Positions 7,268 to 16,036 of a DNA stretch of 64,000 nucleotides are shown one piece after another. Below the pieces are notes generated by a model. It did no database searches and had not been told where the DNA came from. It worked only from the letters and a program-made list of their open reading frames with translations. The DNA lies in assembly GCF_014279655.1 (NCBI RefSeq), contig NZ_CP047946.1:2418001-2482000 (forward strand), in the 5' to 3' direction. The stretch's first letter is position 1, and each line of letters begins with the position of its first letter. Source of the DNA: Synechococcus sp. ROS8604 (GTDB lineage Bacteria; Cyanobacteriota; Cyanobacteriia; PCC-6307; Cyanobiaceae). The position numbers and the translations under genes are program-made.

Positions 7268-8053
7268 ATGGGACGTACGCAACGCAAGCTTCCAGCAGGT
7301 CACGCCTTTCACATCACGCTCAGGTGCAATAGCCGACAGTTTCTAATTGCCAAAGGCTTGAGAAGGGATGTGCTTCTTGCTGTGCTCACTAAAGCCAAAC
7401 AAAAAGTGCCACACAAGTTGTATGCGGTGTGCCTGATGGCTAATCACCTGCACTTGCTAATCAGACCTGACGATGCATCACAGCTGCCAAAGCTGATGCA
7501 TTGGGTTGGCTGGTACTCAGCCATGGCACTGAATCGTCTTTCTGGACGTTGCGGGCATTTTTGGGAGGCAAGGTATTACGCCACTGCGATTGCTCCAAAA
7601 GATCACAGGAGAGTCCTGAATACCTTGCGGTATATCCACGCCAATCCCAAAGCAGCTGGAGTGCGAAAGGGTTTCTACGACCCCTATTCCAACTATGGGC
7701 ATTACGGAAGGTTGGAATGTGATGGCATCAGCGAGTGGCACCCAAGCTTTCTGCAACTGGCATCAAGCCTGAAAGGTTGCTCCAGGCGATATGCGCGGTT
7801 CTGCCAGAAGTATCGCCATCACGCCAAAGGAACACCTAAGTGCCATTGGGGCTCAAGCATGCTGAAACGACTGGTTGAGAAAGGCAGAAGCAGTCAAAGC
7901 AGGAAGAACCGGGTCTCACCAGGTCAGCAGAAATTACCCTTTGCATTTGACATTCGTCTTAATCAAATTCCAGAAGAGTGGCATCAAGTCGCGGTGAGAT
8001 TTAGAAGAGCAAATGGCATCCGTGATGGCGATCAAATCCTCAAGCTGTGGTGA
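7268..8053 (+). CDS. REP-associated tyrosine transposase (RAYT), complete copy
   Basis: This 261-residue Y1-type nuclease of the IS200-like/RAYT family has the HUH motif at residues 60-62 (NHLHLL) and the presumed catalytic Tyr122 in RYIHANPKAAG. A conserved C-terminal domain ends GIRDGDQILKLW. RAYTs are domesticated single-strand transposases that act on REP hairpins. The gene faces OMP2 across a conserved terminator element and is preceded by a REP-like hairpin. There are no terminal inverted repeats or target duplications of a normal insertion sequence. It serves as the full-length reference for the copies at 3197, 18820 and 23692. Confidence 0.85.
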   Translation: MGRTQRKLPAGHAFHITLRCNSRQFLIAKGLRRDVLLAVLTKAKQKVPHKLYAVCLMANHLHLLIRPDDASQLPKLMHWVGWYSAMALNRLSGRCGHFWEARYYATAIAPKDHRRVLNTLRYIHANPKAAGVRKGFYDPYSNYGHYGRLECDGISEWHPSFLQLASSLKGCSRRYARFCQKYRHHAKGTPKCHWGSSMLKRLVEKGRSSQSRKNRVSPGQQKLPFAFDIRLNQIPEEWHQVAVRFRRANGIRDGDQILKLW

Positions 8054-8167
8054 TTGAGCTAGGAAATATAGATAGAGTTAGGGCAAATTAGTCGAGGCAT
8101 ATTTGTCATGAATACACAGAAATAATTCTTATTGGCTCCTGCCAAATAAGCCATCAAGTCAACTTTC

Positions 8168-8262
8168 TAGGTTCCAATGGTGCCAGGCATCAAAGACTGA
8201 TTTAAGGGTTTATGGTGTTGATTGAAGAAATAAAAAGCCCCTGTCGATCGAGGTGCATTTAG
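8168..8262. repeat. Convergent-end repeat with decayed terminator, copy 3
   Basis: TGCCAGGCATC is followed by about 50 bases and AATAAAAAGCCCCTGTCGATCG. The right arm (AGGTGCATTT) is partly decayed compared with the copy at 24603. It separates the RAYT at 7268 from OMP2. Confidence 0.55.
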
Positions 8263-8274
8263 CCATAAACTCTA

Positions 8275-9228
8275 TCAATTAATCCCATCATTAATACAGT
8301 CTTGGAAGCTAAAAATAATCTCACAGTCATGCACTTTCACATCCCTGTTGGTTGGTGTTGACGTTAAGGCGTTGATTACAGGTAGTTGTTGAACTTCTTT
8401 GCGCTGGGTAGTTGTACTTGCACCGCCAAAGCGCACTTTAATATCAGCTGAAACTCTTGTATCAAATGCTTCGTCGTAGGAGATATTGACTCCTGCTGTA
8501 ACTCCACTGGTCATTTCATAAGCCAAGCGTCCGAGTACGCCAGAGCCATCAGCTGTTCCTAAATCACCATTTTGGTAGTAGTAACCAACAGACGCATTCA
8601 CCACTGGAGTGATGAAATAACCAACATCAAGCCCGTAGGTGTTGAGTGAACCGCCTTGATAAACGCTGTTGAGTTGAGCTTCTTTCTCACCAACAGGAAC
8701 CAAGGCATAGGCATTGAAATTCCAGCTATCAGAGACCGCTTCTGCATTGACTGCCACCTGCTGGAAGAAGACGCTGCTCTTATCTGTGACGGATACCCCT
8801 GTATCGGCATCACCTGTAGCCATCGGACGGCTGTCATAACCAGCATTCAGCCCATACATCCAGCTGCGATCGCTATTCAACCAGCGATAACCAAGCCTTG
8901 ATGAGGTGCTGATGGTGGTGCCAGCAACAGTGGTGTTGATGAGGCTGCTGTCATTGCCGTAATCAGCAAAGTTGGCATTGAGCAGCACATCAGCAAAGAA
9001 CACACTGTTATCGCCAACAGACAGTGGCAAGAACCCGCCAATGCCTGCTTGATTCGGTGTTCCAGCACCCTGCAGTGCGCCTTGAAAACCAAGGGTTGGC
9101 TTGACCACATCCTTAAGGCTGATGCTCATCACCCCAAGGTCATCAGCACTGCCCTCTTGCGCAATGGCAGGAAGGGAAGCAACAGAGATGGCAGAAGCCA
9201 GCAGCCCTAGGGAGAGACGACGCAGCAT
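8275..9228 (-). CDS. Outer-membrane beta-barrel protein with two-cysteine tail (OMP2)
   Basis: This 317-residue protein has a signal peptide like that of OMP1 (MLRRLSLGLLASAIS..AIAQ), the conserved LGVMSISLKDVVKP segment, the barrel ending ADIKVRFGG, the linker NRDVKVHD and a unique 16-residue tail CEIIFSFQDCINDGIN with two Cys eight residues apart. A 714-bp tract (8435-9148) is identical to OMP4 (24908-25621), while the signal peptide and the end of the gene differ. That is the pattern left by gene conversion. The same inverse-autotransporter-like barrel assignment applies, with the same uncertainty as OMP1. Confidence 0.75.
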   Translation of the reverse strand: MLRRLSLGLLASAISVASLPAIAQEGSADDLGVMSISLKDVVKPTLGFQGALQGAGTPNQAGIGGFLPLSVGDNSVFFADVLLNANFADYGNDSSLINTTVAGTTISTSSRLGYRWLNSDRSWMYGLNAGYDSRPMATGDADTGVSVTDKSSVFFQQVAVNAEAVSDSWNFNAYALVPVGEKEAQLNSVYQGGSLNTYGLDVGYFITPVVNASVGYYYQNGDLGTADGSGVLGRLAYEMTSGVTAGVNISYDEAFDTRVSADIKVRFGGASTTTQRKEVQQLPVINALTSTPTNRDVKVHDCEIIFSFQDCINDGIN

Positions 9229-9261
9229 GGGGCGTTAGTAGATGCCGTAACGATGCCTTGC

Positions 9262-9320
9262 CTTTACTGCTGCTGGCAGCTGCAGTAGGCAGTTTCAGCT
9301 TTGCTGCTATTCAGTAGGCA
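9262..9320 (-). promoter_or_regulatory. Conserved 5' element of the outer-membrane genes, copy 2
   Basis: CTGCAGTAGGCAGTTTCAGC followed by TTTGCTGCTATTCAGTAGGC lies at the same distance from the OMP2 start as in OMP1 and runs straight into the terminator of the next gene. Confidence 0.45.
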
Positions 9321-9345
9321 ATCAAAAACCCCGCTCGTGGCGAGG
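9321..9345 (-). terminator. Terminator of the cupin gene (REP-like hairpin)
   Basis: On the minus strand the hairpin CCTCGCCACGAGCGGGG is followed by TTTTTGATT. It lies 25 bases after the stop of the 9370 gene. It is one of the repeated hairpins, here in a position where it works as an ordinary terminator. Confidence 0.6.
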
Positions 9346-9369
9346 CTGGTGAATATTTAGCCTGTTATT

Positions 9370-9840
9370 TTACTTGGAAAGCTCAGACTCAATCACTTTC
9401 ATTGGCACCTCACCTGGGGGAAGCACGAAAATGTCAACAAGAATCACTGGCTCACTACCAAGATTAGCCGCCGACATTGGTGTACCGGCAGGCATGAAAT
9501 AGCAGTCTCCAGCTCCATAGATTCGATCTTTCTTACCTTCAATAAAATCTGTTATCTGTCCTGAAATAACGCATGTCAGACCCGAGTGATCGTGAACATG
9601 AATCGGAGTACGTGTACCAGGAAGTCGCGTGCCGCGAGCAGCCAAAACTCTTTGCCCATCGTGCCTTATATCATCAACAAGAGTTTTCTTGTCGCGTAAT
9701 CCTTTGATCAAACCGGGTAGATCCTTTCCGTTAATCTTTTCGATAGGTTCGACCTGAGCCATCACCGAACGAGAAACACTGCTGAGGCTCAATGCAGAGG
9801 AGAAGATGAGAAAACAGGTTAGGGCACGTAATAGCTTCAT
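9370..9840 (-). CDS. Exported cupin-domain protein
   Basis: This 156-residue protein has a signal peptide (about residues 1-28, ending SVMAQ) and a single cupin domain. Motif 1 is seen as TPIHVHDHSGLTCVISGQI (His residues at about 81, 83 and 85, the latter part of HDH) and motif 2 as GAGDCYFMPAGTPMSAANLG. The His of motif 2 is replaced (MSAAN), so metal binding, if any, differs from the standard set. It is probably periplasmic and the substrate is unknown. The gene is monocistronic with its own terminator. Confidence 0.75.
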   Translation of the reverse strand: MKLLRALTCFLIFSSALSLSSVSRSVMAQVEPIEKINGKDLPGLIKGLRDKKTLVDDIRHDGQRVLAARGTRLPGTRTPIHVHDHSGLTCVISGQITDFIEGKKDRIYGAGDCYFMPAGTPMSAANLGSEPVILVDIFVLPPGEVPMKVIESELSK

Positions 9841-9942
9841 CGATAAAGCGTCTATTTTCTATAAATATAAGATACTTGAAGTAGGCACAAAATCTATCGA
9901 ATTACCAATTGGCTCCATCGCGCGTAGAACACAACACTTCTC

Positions 9943-10020
9943 CTACCTTGTGAACTGCACCTGCAGTGCAGAATGAGATCTGGCAGAAGCCAATAGCCCC
10001 AGGGAGTGATGACGCAGCAT
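9943..10020 (-). pseudogene. Remnant of a fifth outer-membrane gene (5' end only)
   Basis: From 10020 the minus strand encodes MLRHHSLGLLASARS, matching the OMP1/OMP2 signal peptide MLRRISLGLLASAIS, and then runs into a stop after 25 codons. A partly decayed copy of the conserved 5' element (GCTGAAGTAGTCAGTTTCGG) is found at about 10068-10110. The barrel and tail are gone. Confidence 0.6.
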
Positions 10021-10119
10021 GCCTGAGAACTTGGTGAGAGGCTCACCTTGACTATTCCTAACGGTGATGCCCGCTGAAGTAGTCAGTTTCGGCTTTGTTG
10101 CTATTCCAAAATTGAAGAT

Positions 10120-10431
10120 TTAGTTAGGCAGCGTGCAGCGTTCCCAACCAATTTTCTGCAGGTTGATCCACATCTCGATGCCCAGGTGTCTGAGCATCCG
10201 CTGTTGTCTGATGGGTTTCCCAATGCGAGCTGACAAGCGGTAGTTGCTCACCAGAACGAACTGAGCATGTTGCGTTGCTGCATCGGGTTTGATCTGGATG
10301 AGCGTCCCTTCTTGCCTGTTGACCAGCCAGCCTTCACCGCCGGACTTCTCCTTATATCGGGAGTAATCAGGCTGTTGCTGCCATTTCAGAGCAGTTTGGC
10401 GAGATTGCCAATTGGGGTGAAACCCACTCAC
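10120..10431 (-). CDS. Unrecognised 103-residue protein (ORF103)
   Basis: The frame starts at GTG 10431 and encodes a basic, Gln/Trp-rich protein with ALKWQQQPDYSRYKEK, GEGWLVNRQEGTLIQIKPD and, near the end, RMLRHLGIEMWINLQKIGWE. It has no signal peptide or membrane segment, and the family is not recognised. A decayed second copy lies at 20986-21280. Both copies stand just upstream of an outer-membrane gene (or its remnant) on the same strand, so the gene seems to belong to that repeated unit. The start is chosen because similarity between the copies begins there. Confidence 0.55.
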   Translation of the reverse strand: MSGFHPNWQSRQTALKWQQQPDYSRYKEKSGGEGWLVNRQEGTLIQIKPDAATQHAQFVLVSNYRLSARIGKPIRQQRMLRHLGIEMWINLQKIGWERCTLPN

Positions 10432-10453
10432 TCGAAAGGATGAGTCAAGACAT

Positions 10454-10480
10454 AAAAAAAGAAGGCGACTAAGCCTTCTT
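10454..10480 (-). terminator. Minus-strand rho-independent terminator
   Basis: The minus strand reads AAGAAGGC-TTAGTC-GCCTTCTT followed by five T, a perfect 8-bp stem. It lies about 390 bases beyond the end of the frameshifted integrase, which is the nearest minus-strand gene upstream. Confidence 0.7.
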
Positions 10481-10868
10481 CGGGGGGTGTGAGGAGCCAA
10501 GCCTTGTGAGGAGTTGGCCGGTCACATGCTGAGGAAATTCCGCAGAACAGTCAACCAACTGATACGAAGGGACTTGCCCAGCCGGATTCCTGAGGCATGA
10601 TTCAAAGGTGAGGAGGGCTTCTTTACGGAGTGGAAACTAGGCAACACGCCCAACAAGAAGCCGAGAGACCCTGCCTTTGGCGGGGTTTTCTTTTCCCATT
10701 CATAAAAAAGGAGCGGTGTCCCACGCCGCCCCCATGTGATTTGTCCTTATGTGAGCAGCACGTCGCCGCTGCAACAAGAGCCATGTATCTTTTGGAACAT
10801 GTTTGCAGTGATACATGCAAAGTCGAAAATTGCTTGAGACAGGCTGTTATCAACTATTGAGTGTGCTC
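10481..10868. other. Stretch between ORF103 and the integrase, with a plus-strand terminator
   Basis: A plus-strand hairpin CCCTGCC-TTT-GGCGGGG followed by TTTTCTTTT at 10671-10697 is a good terminator, but no recognised plus-strand gene precedes it. A 24-codon basic frame (ATG 10526, MLRKFRRTVNQLIRRDLPSR) is the only candidate. A short RNA ending at this terminator is possible. The longer frames on both strands at 10623-10860 look like chance. Confidence 0.4.
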
Positions 10869-11935
10869 TTATCCCAGTCTCAACGAGCTGCTGTCCCGGG
10901 GGTTAGCAGCCACGTAATGCCCCGTAGTTGCACTTGATGAGTGGCCTAGCGTTACCTTCAGCGTGAACACATCCACCCCGCGGCGAATCGCCTGCGTGGC
11001 ATGACTGTGCCTCAGTTGATGGGGGTGAACATGGAATCCAGCGGCTCTCCCCCATTTACGGCAGACATCCCCGATTGCTTGACGCGTGAGATGCCCATCT
11101 CGCCTTGGACTTGGGAAAAAAACTCTTCATCAGCACCACGGCCTAGGCCCTCAAAGAGTTCGAGCGTTGCTGGAGATACTCGGACAGTGCGTCGCTTTGA
11201 TCCCTTGCCGAAGAGGTGAATTTGGCCTCCATCATTAAGAGCTTCAATATCTTTCCAGCGAACAATCGCGATCTCTGAAACTCTGCAACCCAACAAGTAG
11301 GCGCCCTTGATCAAGGTGTAATCCCTGACTGCATTGCGATCGAGATGAGCTGCCCTGGTGATGGCTGCGAACAACAGACCGATCTGCTCCTCATTCAGCG
11401 GTTTTGTGGTTTTCTCCGCTTGGAGAAGGGATCGTGGCGGCATCGGATTACGCGGCACACCAGTGACCGCTGAACGGCTTGGCTCAGCAGCCCATCGGTA
11501 CATGGAACTGATGGCAGCGATCCTGCGATTGAAAGTTCGAGGCTTCATCAAGCCGTCCTCGACTTGTTCCCGCAGCTGGGACACCCAGTCCTGACAGAAC
11601 GCAGGATTGATCTCCCGCAAATGCAGATGTGGATGGTTGCGATCACGCCAGCGGGTGAACTCGCGAATCTCGAAGCGATAGCCATCTTGAGTCGCCTTGC
11701 TGCCGGTACGGCTGCACTGACTGATGAAGCGTTTGATCAACAGCGCATCGCCCCAGAGGACAGCGCCTGCTTCTGCGGCATCAAATAGACGGCTGACGTA
11801 GGCCAATGCCTCAGCCTTATCCATGCCGTCCAAGACAGCTGGAAGCCGTTTGGATGACGATTTGGATGAGACAACTTTTAGTGTCTCCGTCACAACCTCG
11901 GAGACTTCAGTTGTGGATTGGTTCGAGGGGGGCAT
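10869..11935 (-). pseudogene. XerC-like tyrosine recombinase, frameshifted at a run of seven A
   Basis: The minus-strand frame from ATG 11935 encodes the N-terminal SAM-like domain and part of the catalytic domain with GAYLLGCRVSEIA (first catalytic Arg). At 11116-11122 the sequence has seven A (T on the coding strand) and the first frame ends at 11012. The other frame continues without a break as FFPSPRRDGHLTRQAIG, then HQLRHSHATQAIRRG (HxxR box), LGHSSSATTGHY (with the nucleophile Tyr) and ends at 10869. Eight or five T would restore the frame. The gene is therefore a recent pseudogene, a slippage product or a sequencing artefact. The first 18 codons of the longest frame cross the attL repeat, so the start at 11935 is preferred. 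It probably belonged to the island on its left. Confidence 0.75.
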
Positions 11936-11967
11936 TCCACCCCCACGAGTCACTTGGGTGATACGGA
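11928..11967. repeat. Left attachment-site-like repeat (attL)
   Basis: It contains GAGTCACTTGGGTGATA (11947-11963), identical to 26460-26476 beside the tmRNA. It also has a neighbouring G5/C5 hairpin (GGGGGCATTCCACCCCC) that matches the hairpin after the tmRNA with one change. Direct orientation and position next to an integrase gene fit an integration boundary. Confidence 0.65.
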
Positions 11968-12068
11968 GTACTTTTGGCATGACGTGCAAAGAGACTTAGG
12001 CCAAAACCAGTTGCTGTAACTGGCATTGAGGGTAACAACTCGGAAGTAAGCGGAATCGAAAGGCGGTA

Positions 12069-12091
12069 ATTTGTCCTGAGATTTGTCCTGA
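12069..12091 (+). repeat. Double ATTTGTCCTGA repeat, left end
   Basis: Two tandem copies of ATTTGTCCTGA form a 23-bp block that differs at one base from 26363-26385. It lies about 105 bp inside attL and immediately before the integrase start. It is a candidate for integrase arm-type or excisionase sites, or an operator controlling the integrase. Confidence 0.55.
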
Positions 12092-12095
12092 AATT

Positions 12096-13313
12096 TTGGG
12101 TGCGTTAGCTAAGTGGGAGGAAGGCTTCAGAGCAGCGGTCAAAACAGGGCGTCAAGGTTGGACCGTGGGCAACAACAGTGGACGAATGCGGCTCAAAATT
12201 CGAGCAAAAGATCTGCGTACCGATTCAGCCAACCTGCCTTTCCCCTGGACAGCAGAAGCAGTTGGAGACGCTCTTCTTCTGATCAATCGCCTCTATCCCA
12301 TTTGGATGAAGGGCGAGGTCAGCATGAAACAGGCAATCACAGAAGCCTCTGGCAAAAGTGACAACCTCGCTTCAACGGTCACAAAAACATGGCCACAAAT
12401 CATTGAAAGCTTTCGAATTTCACTTCAAGAAGGTCGAAACCAGATTCTCGACATGACTTATCGGGATAACTACGAGCCCTGCCTCAATGAAGCTCTCCGG
12501 CTATTGAGGAGCAGAACAGCTCCAGCCGATGGACACGTCTTACTTCAACGAACACTTCAACGTTGGAAGGGGAAGCCATCTAGCAGAGCTGCATGCTGCC
12601 TGGCCTTACGAAACCTGATGGACCATGCGGTTAGTCGTCACAAAATGCCCGCGGGATGGCAAATCAGCCAAACCAGTATTCGGGAACTAAGAGGTCGACC
12701 AGCAGAGAAGAAAACGAAAGCGACACTGACTGATCAAGAAGCTCTCGATTTGATCGAAGCAGTTGGCTCTCGCAACGAAGGCTGGGGAAACGTGCTGAGG
12801 CTGATGGTGCTTTATGGCTTACGACCGATAGAGCTGCAGTATTTGGCACCTCGTCTGACGGATCAGGGGGATCTGGGTTTGTGGTGCAGCTACAGAAAAA
12901 TTTCAGGCCCTAATCGCTGCGATCCTCGCTGGCTTCAGCCACTGCCACTAAGAGACAGCTTGGGTGAAACAGTCAATTGGAATCTCTGCCAAACACTGAA
13001 TGCTGGACTTCTAGAACTACCCGCTGGACGTGATGGTGACTTCAGGAAACTGAACGGCAGATACGTTCTCAATCACCTGAATCGCCAGCCTGAGTGGAAA
13101 CAGCTCAAGGACAAATACGAAGCCAGCGGAATGTGGCTACGCCCCTACTCATTCCGAGACGGATACAGCGTCCGTGCACATCGCCATGGCATTGAGACAG
13201 CTCAAATCTGCCGTGCAATGGGACATGGCCTCGCCGCACATAGCAGGGCCTATGAATCGGCTACAGATGCAACAACTAAAGATGCCTTTATTAGAGCTAC
13301 CGCCAACTCGTAA
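12096..13313 (+). CDS. Tyrosine integrase of the right-hand island
   Basis: This 405-residue integrase has an N-terminal part with NNSGRMRLKIRAKDL, typical of an arm-binding domain, followed by a core-binding helical domain (about 100-210). The catalytic domain has LMVLYGLRPIEL (Arg I), YSFRDGYSVRAHR (a variant of the HxxR box with Ser-Phe-Arg) and MGHGLAAHSRAY (His/Gly and nucleophile Tyr). The start is TTG 12096, directly after the double repeat; the next ATG would remove part of the presumed arm-binding domain. It lies about 130 bp inside attL and points inward, the usual place for an island integrase. Confidence 0.85.
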   Translation: MGALAKWEEGFRAAVKTGRQGWTVGNNSGRMRLKIRAKDLRTDSANLPFPWTAEAVGDALLLINRLYPIWMKGEVSMKQAITEASGKSDNLASTVTKTWPQIIESFRISLQEGRNQILDMTYRDNYEPCLNEALRLLRSRTAPADGHVLLQRTLQRWKGKPSSRAACCLALRNLMDHAVSRHKMPAGWQISQTSIRELRGRPAEKKTKATLTDQEALDLIEAVGSRNEGWGNVLRLMVLYGLRPIELQYLAPRLTDQGDLGLWCSYRKISGPNRCDPRWLQPLPLRDSLGETVNWNLCQTLNAGLLELPAGRDGDFRKLNGRYVLNHLNRQPEWKQLKDKYEASGMWLRPYSFRDGYSVRAHRHGIETAQICRAMGHGLAAHSRAYESATDATTKDAFIRATANS

Positions 13314-13716
13314 TGCTGCTGGCTTGCTCAATTACGAAATAAAAGCCATCCCACCACGAGGAGTTCTCTGATAGTTATGAGAGCTTTAAGGATGTCTTAG
13401 GGTTTCCTTGCGAACATCAAAACAAGGCGTTTTGGGGAGTTTTTGGGAATAAAGAGAGTTAAAACCTCGCGAAAGATCGTTAAAAAGCCTCTAAACCGCC
13501 TTTTTTTGCATTTTTCTGCCAAATAAGTGCTGCCTCTATTCCATTAGATGATGAGGAATAAACGGCTAGCTTTCTAGCAAGGACCAGGAACTCCTCAAAG
13601 AGGACCTATTTCTCTCTCCAATCCGATTCTTCCTCGAAAACTCGGAACGGAAACTTGCTTTTACCAGGAACTTTCACCAGAGGTCAGTCAGGAGATCAGG
13701 CTTTTTCCAAACACCT
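13314..13716. other. Intergenic region before the excisionase-like gene
   Basis: No gene is supported. The region is AT-rich around 13490-13560, including a C/T-rich stretch with TTTTTTT, and probably contains the promoter of the two following genes. A 115-codon plus frame starting at 13655 is out of frame with the better-supported gene at 13717. Confidence 0.4.
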
Positions 13717-13962
13717 ATGTGGATCTCTACAGAAGAGATGGCTGAAACCATTGGGATACATCCAAAGACGCTCCTTGGCTTACGCAGAAAGGACATCTGT
13801 CCATTTGAAGAAGGGACGCACTACCGCCGCAAGGGAGCTACTACCAAAAGTCCCTTGCAGTGGCAGCCAGAAAAAACTGAACAAGCCTTTACCTATTTTA
13901 AAAGGGCTGATCCAGCAGAGATTGAAATCTATGGAGGAAGTATCGGAGAGATTGATCGATGA
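13717..13962 (+). CDS. Small DNA-binding protein, excisionase-like
   Basis: This 81-residue protein begins with MWISTEEMAETIGIHPKTLLGLRR, a helix-turn-helix of the excisionase/MerR-like winged type. A basic loop (EEGTHYRRKG) with the pattern of a wing follows. Proteins of this kind next to tyrosine integrases direct excision or regulate the replication gene. It overlaps the primase-helicase start by four bases (ATGA), so the two are translationally coupled. The final acidic tail has no clear match. Confidence 0.6.
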   Translation: MWISTEEMAETIGIHPKTLLGLRRKDICPFEEGTHYRRKGATTKSPLQWQPEKTEQAFTYFKRADPAEIEIYGGSIGEIDR

Positions 13963-15770
13963 CCTTCAATATCCTTCAACACCTGGAGAAGCTCGAACCT
14001 GATGGGGGTAGCAATACTCCCCAAGGTGATCACAGCTTTAAATGTCCCAGCTGCGGATCGTCCAACTTCAAAGTCCATATCAAAAACGGGAAATATGCCG
14101 CCTTTGGTTGTGATTGCAGCAAGACAGAGGAAGGGAAACGTCGGATTCGTCATGCACTCTCGCCCTCCAGTCATAGATCTGGAGCCAACACACCTCCCAG
14201 CAAACCGATCCGCCCCAAAGCCAAGGCTCACTGGGATTACAACGACATTGATGGCAACGCCCTCATCAGGGTGAATCGAAGCGATGACGGAAACGGCAGA
14301 CGGAGGTTTTCGCAGTCATCGCGAGTGAATGGAAAATCCGTAAAAGAACTTGCAGCTCAAGTAATGCCATACCGCCTCAAAGAGGCACTTCAAGCATTGG
14401 AAGACGGTGCACCATTCATTGCACACGCAGAAGGTGAAGGATGCGTAGATGCCATATGGGCTCTTGGTTTACCTGCTATCACCAGCCTGGGTGGTTGCAA
14501 TGGCTTCAAAGCTGAAAGAGATAGCGGACACATTGATCCACAACGGTTAGTCATCGTTCCTGACCAAGACCAATGCGGCCTCACATACGCCAAAAAAGTG
14601 GCTGAGGCACACCCCGGTTGTAAGTGGCTATTGCCATTCCCAAATTCTCCGCACTGGGAAGGATCCATACCCCCAGATAGCGGACTGGACATAGCGGATT
14701 GGCTGGAACAAGGCGCAACCGCAGCAGATGTGATGGAGGGAATCCAAGAAAGCTGCCCTTTCCCAAGCAATGAAGCAATAGAGAAACCCTGTATCAACCA
14801 TGTAGGAAAAGTCCGATCAGCGGCGGAGCTTCTCAAAAACAGGAAACCCACTGATTGGTTAATTGATCAATTCGCAGCTCGTGGATGCATGACTCTTATC
14901 GGTGGTGCAACGGGTACTGGCAAAACGACATTTCTCTATGCAGCGGCGCAGGCCATCTCAACAGGCAGTTATTTCATGAATGAGTTAACTAGCAAGAGAG
15001 GCAAAGTCTTGGTAATTCAAGCTGATGAGTCTGAAACAAACTTCAGCGATAAGTTAGACCAAATGGGTATAAGTCCAAAATTTGAAATCAGCTTCGATCC
15101 AGCTTTATGGAACCTGGAACAACTCACAAGAATCCAGAAAGAGAAGAACTATGACGCGATCCTTGCAGACAGCCTGACAACACTCTTAAGCGGACAGGGC
15201 AGCAGATTTAATGATGCTGAGTTTGGTCTGCCTTGCTACGGGTACAACCACTGGGCCAGTGAGCACAATGTATGGCTTGGGGTTGCTAGTCACCTCAGGA
15301 AACAATTCAACGGGGCCGGTTCACCAACGGTGAATGACATCTATGGCGCTGGCACTCAAACATGGGCTGCATCAGATGTTTGGACACTCCACAAGCCCGA
15401 AAGGCCAGCGCATGACGATCATGTTGTCCTGCACTGCGTTAAAGCTCGCTGCTGCGAACAAGACACGATCTGGAATCTCCAGGGGAGCAAAGAAGACTTC
15501 AGTTACATCATTATGTCCGCCGGAAAAAGCAGTGACCTTTTGCCTAAGCAACAGCAAAGGTATGAACAGGAGGCTTACCAACTACTCAGCCAAAGCAATG
15601 GAAAGCATTGGCACTCTGACGATATAGCTGCGGCCATCGGTTGCAACAAGGAGCACAGCCGCAGAGTGATGAGAGGTCTCCGCAAACAGCAACGAGTTGA
15701 ACGGCATCAAATGGAGTCAACCGGAGGAAGACCACGTTGGATGTATTTCATCCCTTGGCCTTCCCCTTAA
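13959..15770 (+). CDS. Primase-helicase replication protein
   Basis: This 603-residue multidomain protein has an N-terminal zinc-binding domain (FKCPSCGSSNFK and FGCDCSK, about residues 27-55). A TOPRIM-like domain follows, with the acidic motif in HAEGEGCVDAIWALG and IVPDQDQCG (about 145-205). Next is a RecA-fold ATPase with Walker A GGATGTGKTT (about 314-323) and Walker B YDAILADSL (about 397-405). A C-terminal winged-helix segment (DDIAAAIGCNKEHSRRVMRG) ends the protein. This combination is typical of phage, plasmid and satellite replication proteins that prime and unwind DNA at their own origin. It is coupled to the excisionase-like gene and suggests that the element can replicate after excision. 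Confidence 0.85.
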   Translation: MTFNILQHLEKLEPDGGSNTPQGDHSFKCPSCGSSNFKVHIKNGKYAAFGCDCSKTEEGKRRIRHALSPSSHRSGANTPPSKPIRPKAKAHWDYNDIDGNALIRVNRSDDGNGRRRFSQSSRVNGKSVKELAAQVMPYRLKEALQALEDGAPFIAHAEGEGCVDAIWALGLPAITSLGGCNGFKAERDSGHIDPQRLVIVPDQDQCGLTYAKKVAEAHPGCKWLLPFPNSPHWEGSIPPDSGLDIADWLEQGATAADVMEGIQESCPFPSNEAIEKPCINHVGKVRSAAELLKNRKPTDWLIDQFAARGCMTLIGGATGTGKTTFLYAAAQAISTGSYFMNELTSKRGKVLVIQADESETNFSDKLDQMGISPKFEISFDPALWNLEQLTRIQKEKNYDAILADSLTTLLSGQGSRFNDAEFGLPCYGYNHWASEHNVWLGVASHLRKQFNGAGSPTVNDIYGAGTQTWAASDVWTLHKPERPAHDDHVVLHCVKARCCEQDTIWNLQGSKEDFSYIIMSAGKSSDLLPKQQQRYEQEAYQLLSQSNGKHWHSDDIAAAIGCNKEHSRRVMRGLRKQQRVERHQMESTGGRPRWMYFIPWPSP

Positions 15771-15840
15771 AGACTTTTCCTACATCCATGACACCAGGGT
15801 GAAAGTTCAATCATTCATCGATCCCCCTCACAGAAGAACT

Positions 15841-15871
15841 CTCCGCCACCTTTTCTGCGGAGGAACTCTTT
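15841..15871 (+). terminator. Possible terminator of the replication operon
   Basis: CTCCGC-(10 bases)-GCGGAG is followed by GAACTCTTTT about 70 bases after the primase-helicase stop. The loop is large and the U-run imperfect, so the call is weak. Confidence 0.35.
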
Positions 15872-16036
15872 TGCCATTGGCCGACATAACGCTTCCGCTG
15901 GAGTCTTGCTTAGTTCCACTGCCATTTGGGTAAGCGGTGCAAGAGAAGACTCTTCGCCTGGATCAAGAGGCATTTCAGTGAGTTCTTGCCAGCTCAGGCC
16001 TAATCACGAGAGACTCCATGAAACCTCACTATTTCG

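Noticed and set aside
10623-10860. Overlapping frames of 76 codons on both strands
   Set aside because: Both have improbable composition and no ribosome-binding site, and the region is better explained by a terminator and non-coding sequence.
12046-12062. AGCGGAATCGAA near the left end of the island resembles the T-arm of the tmRNA (26650-26662)
   Set aside because: Only 12 bases agree and neither the acceptor stem nor the rest of the T-arm is present, so a tmRNA or tRNA fragment is not supported.
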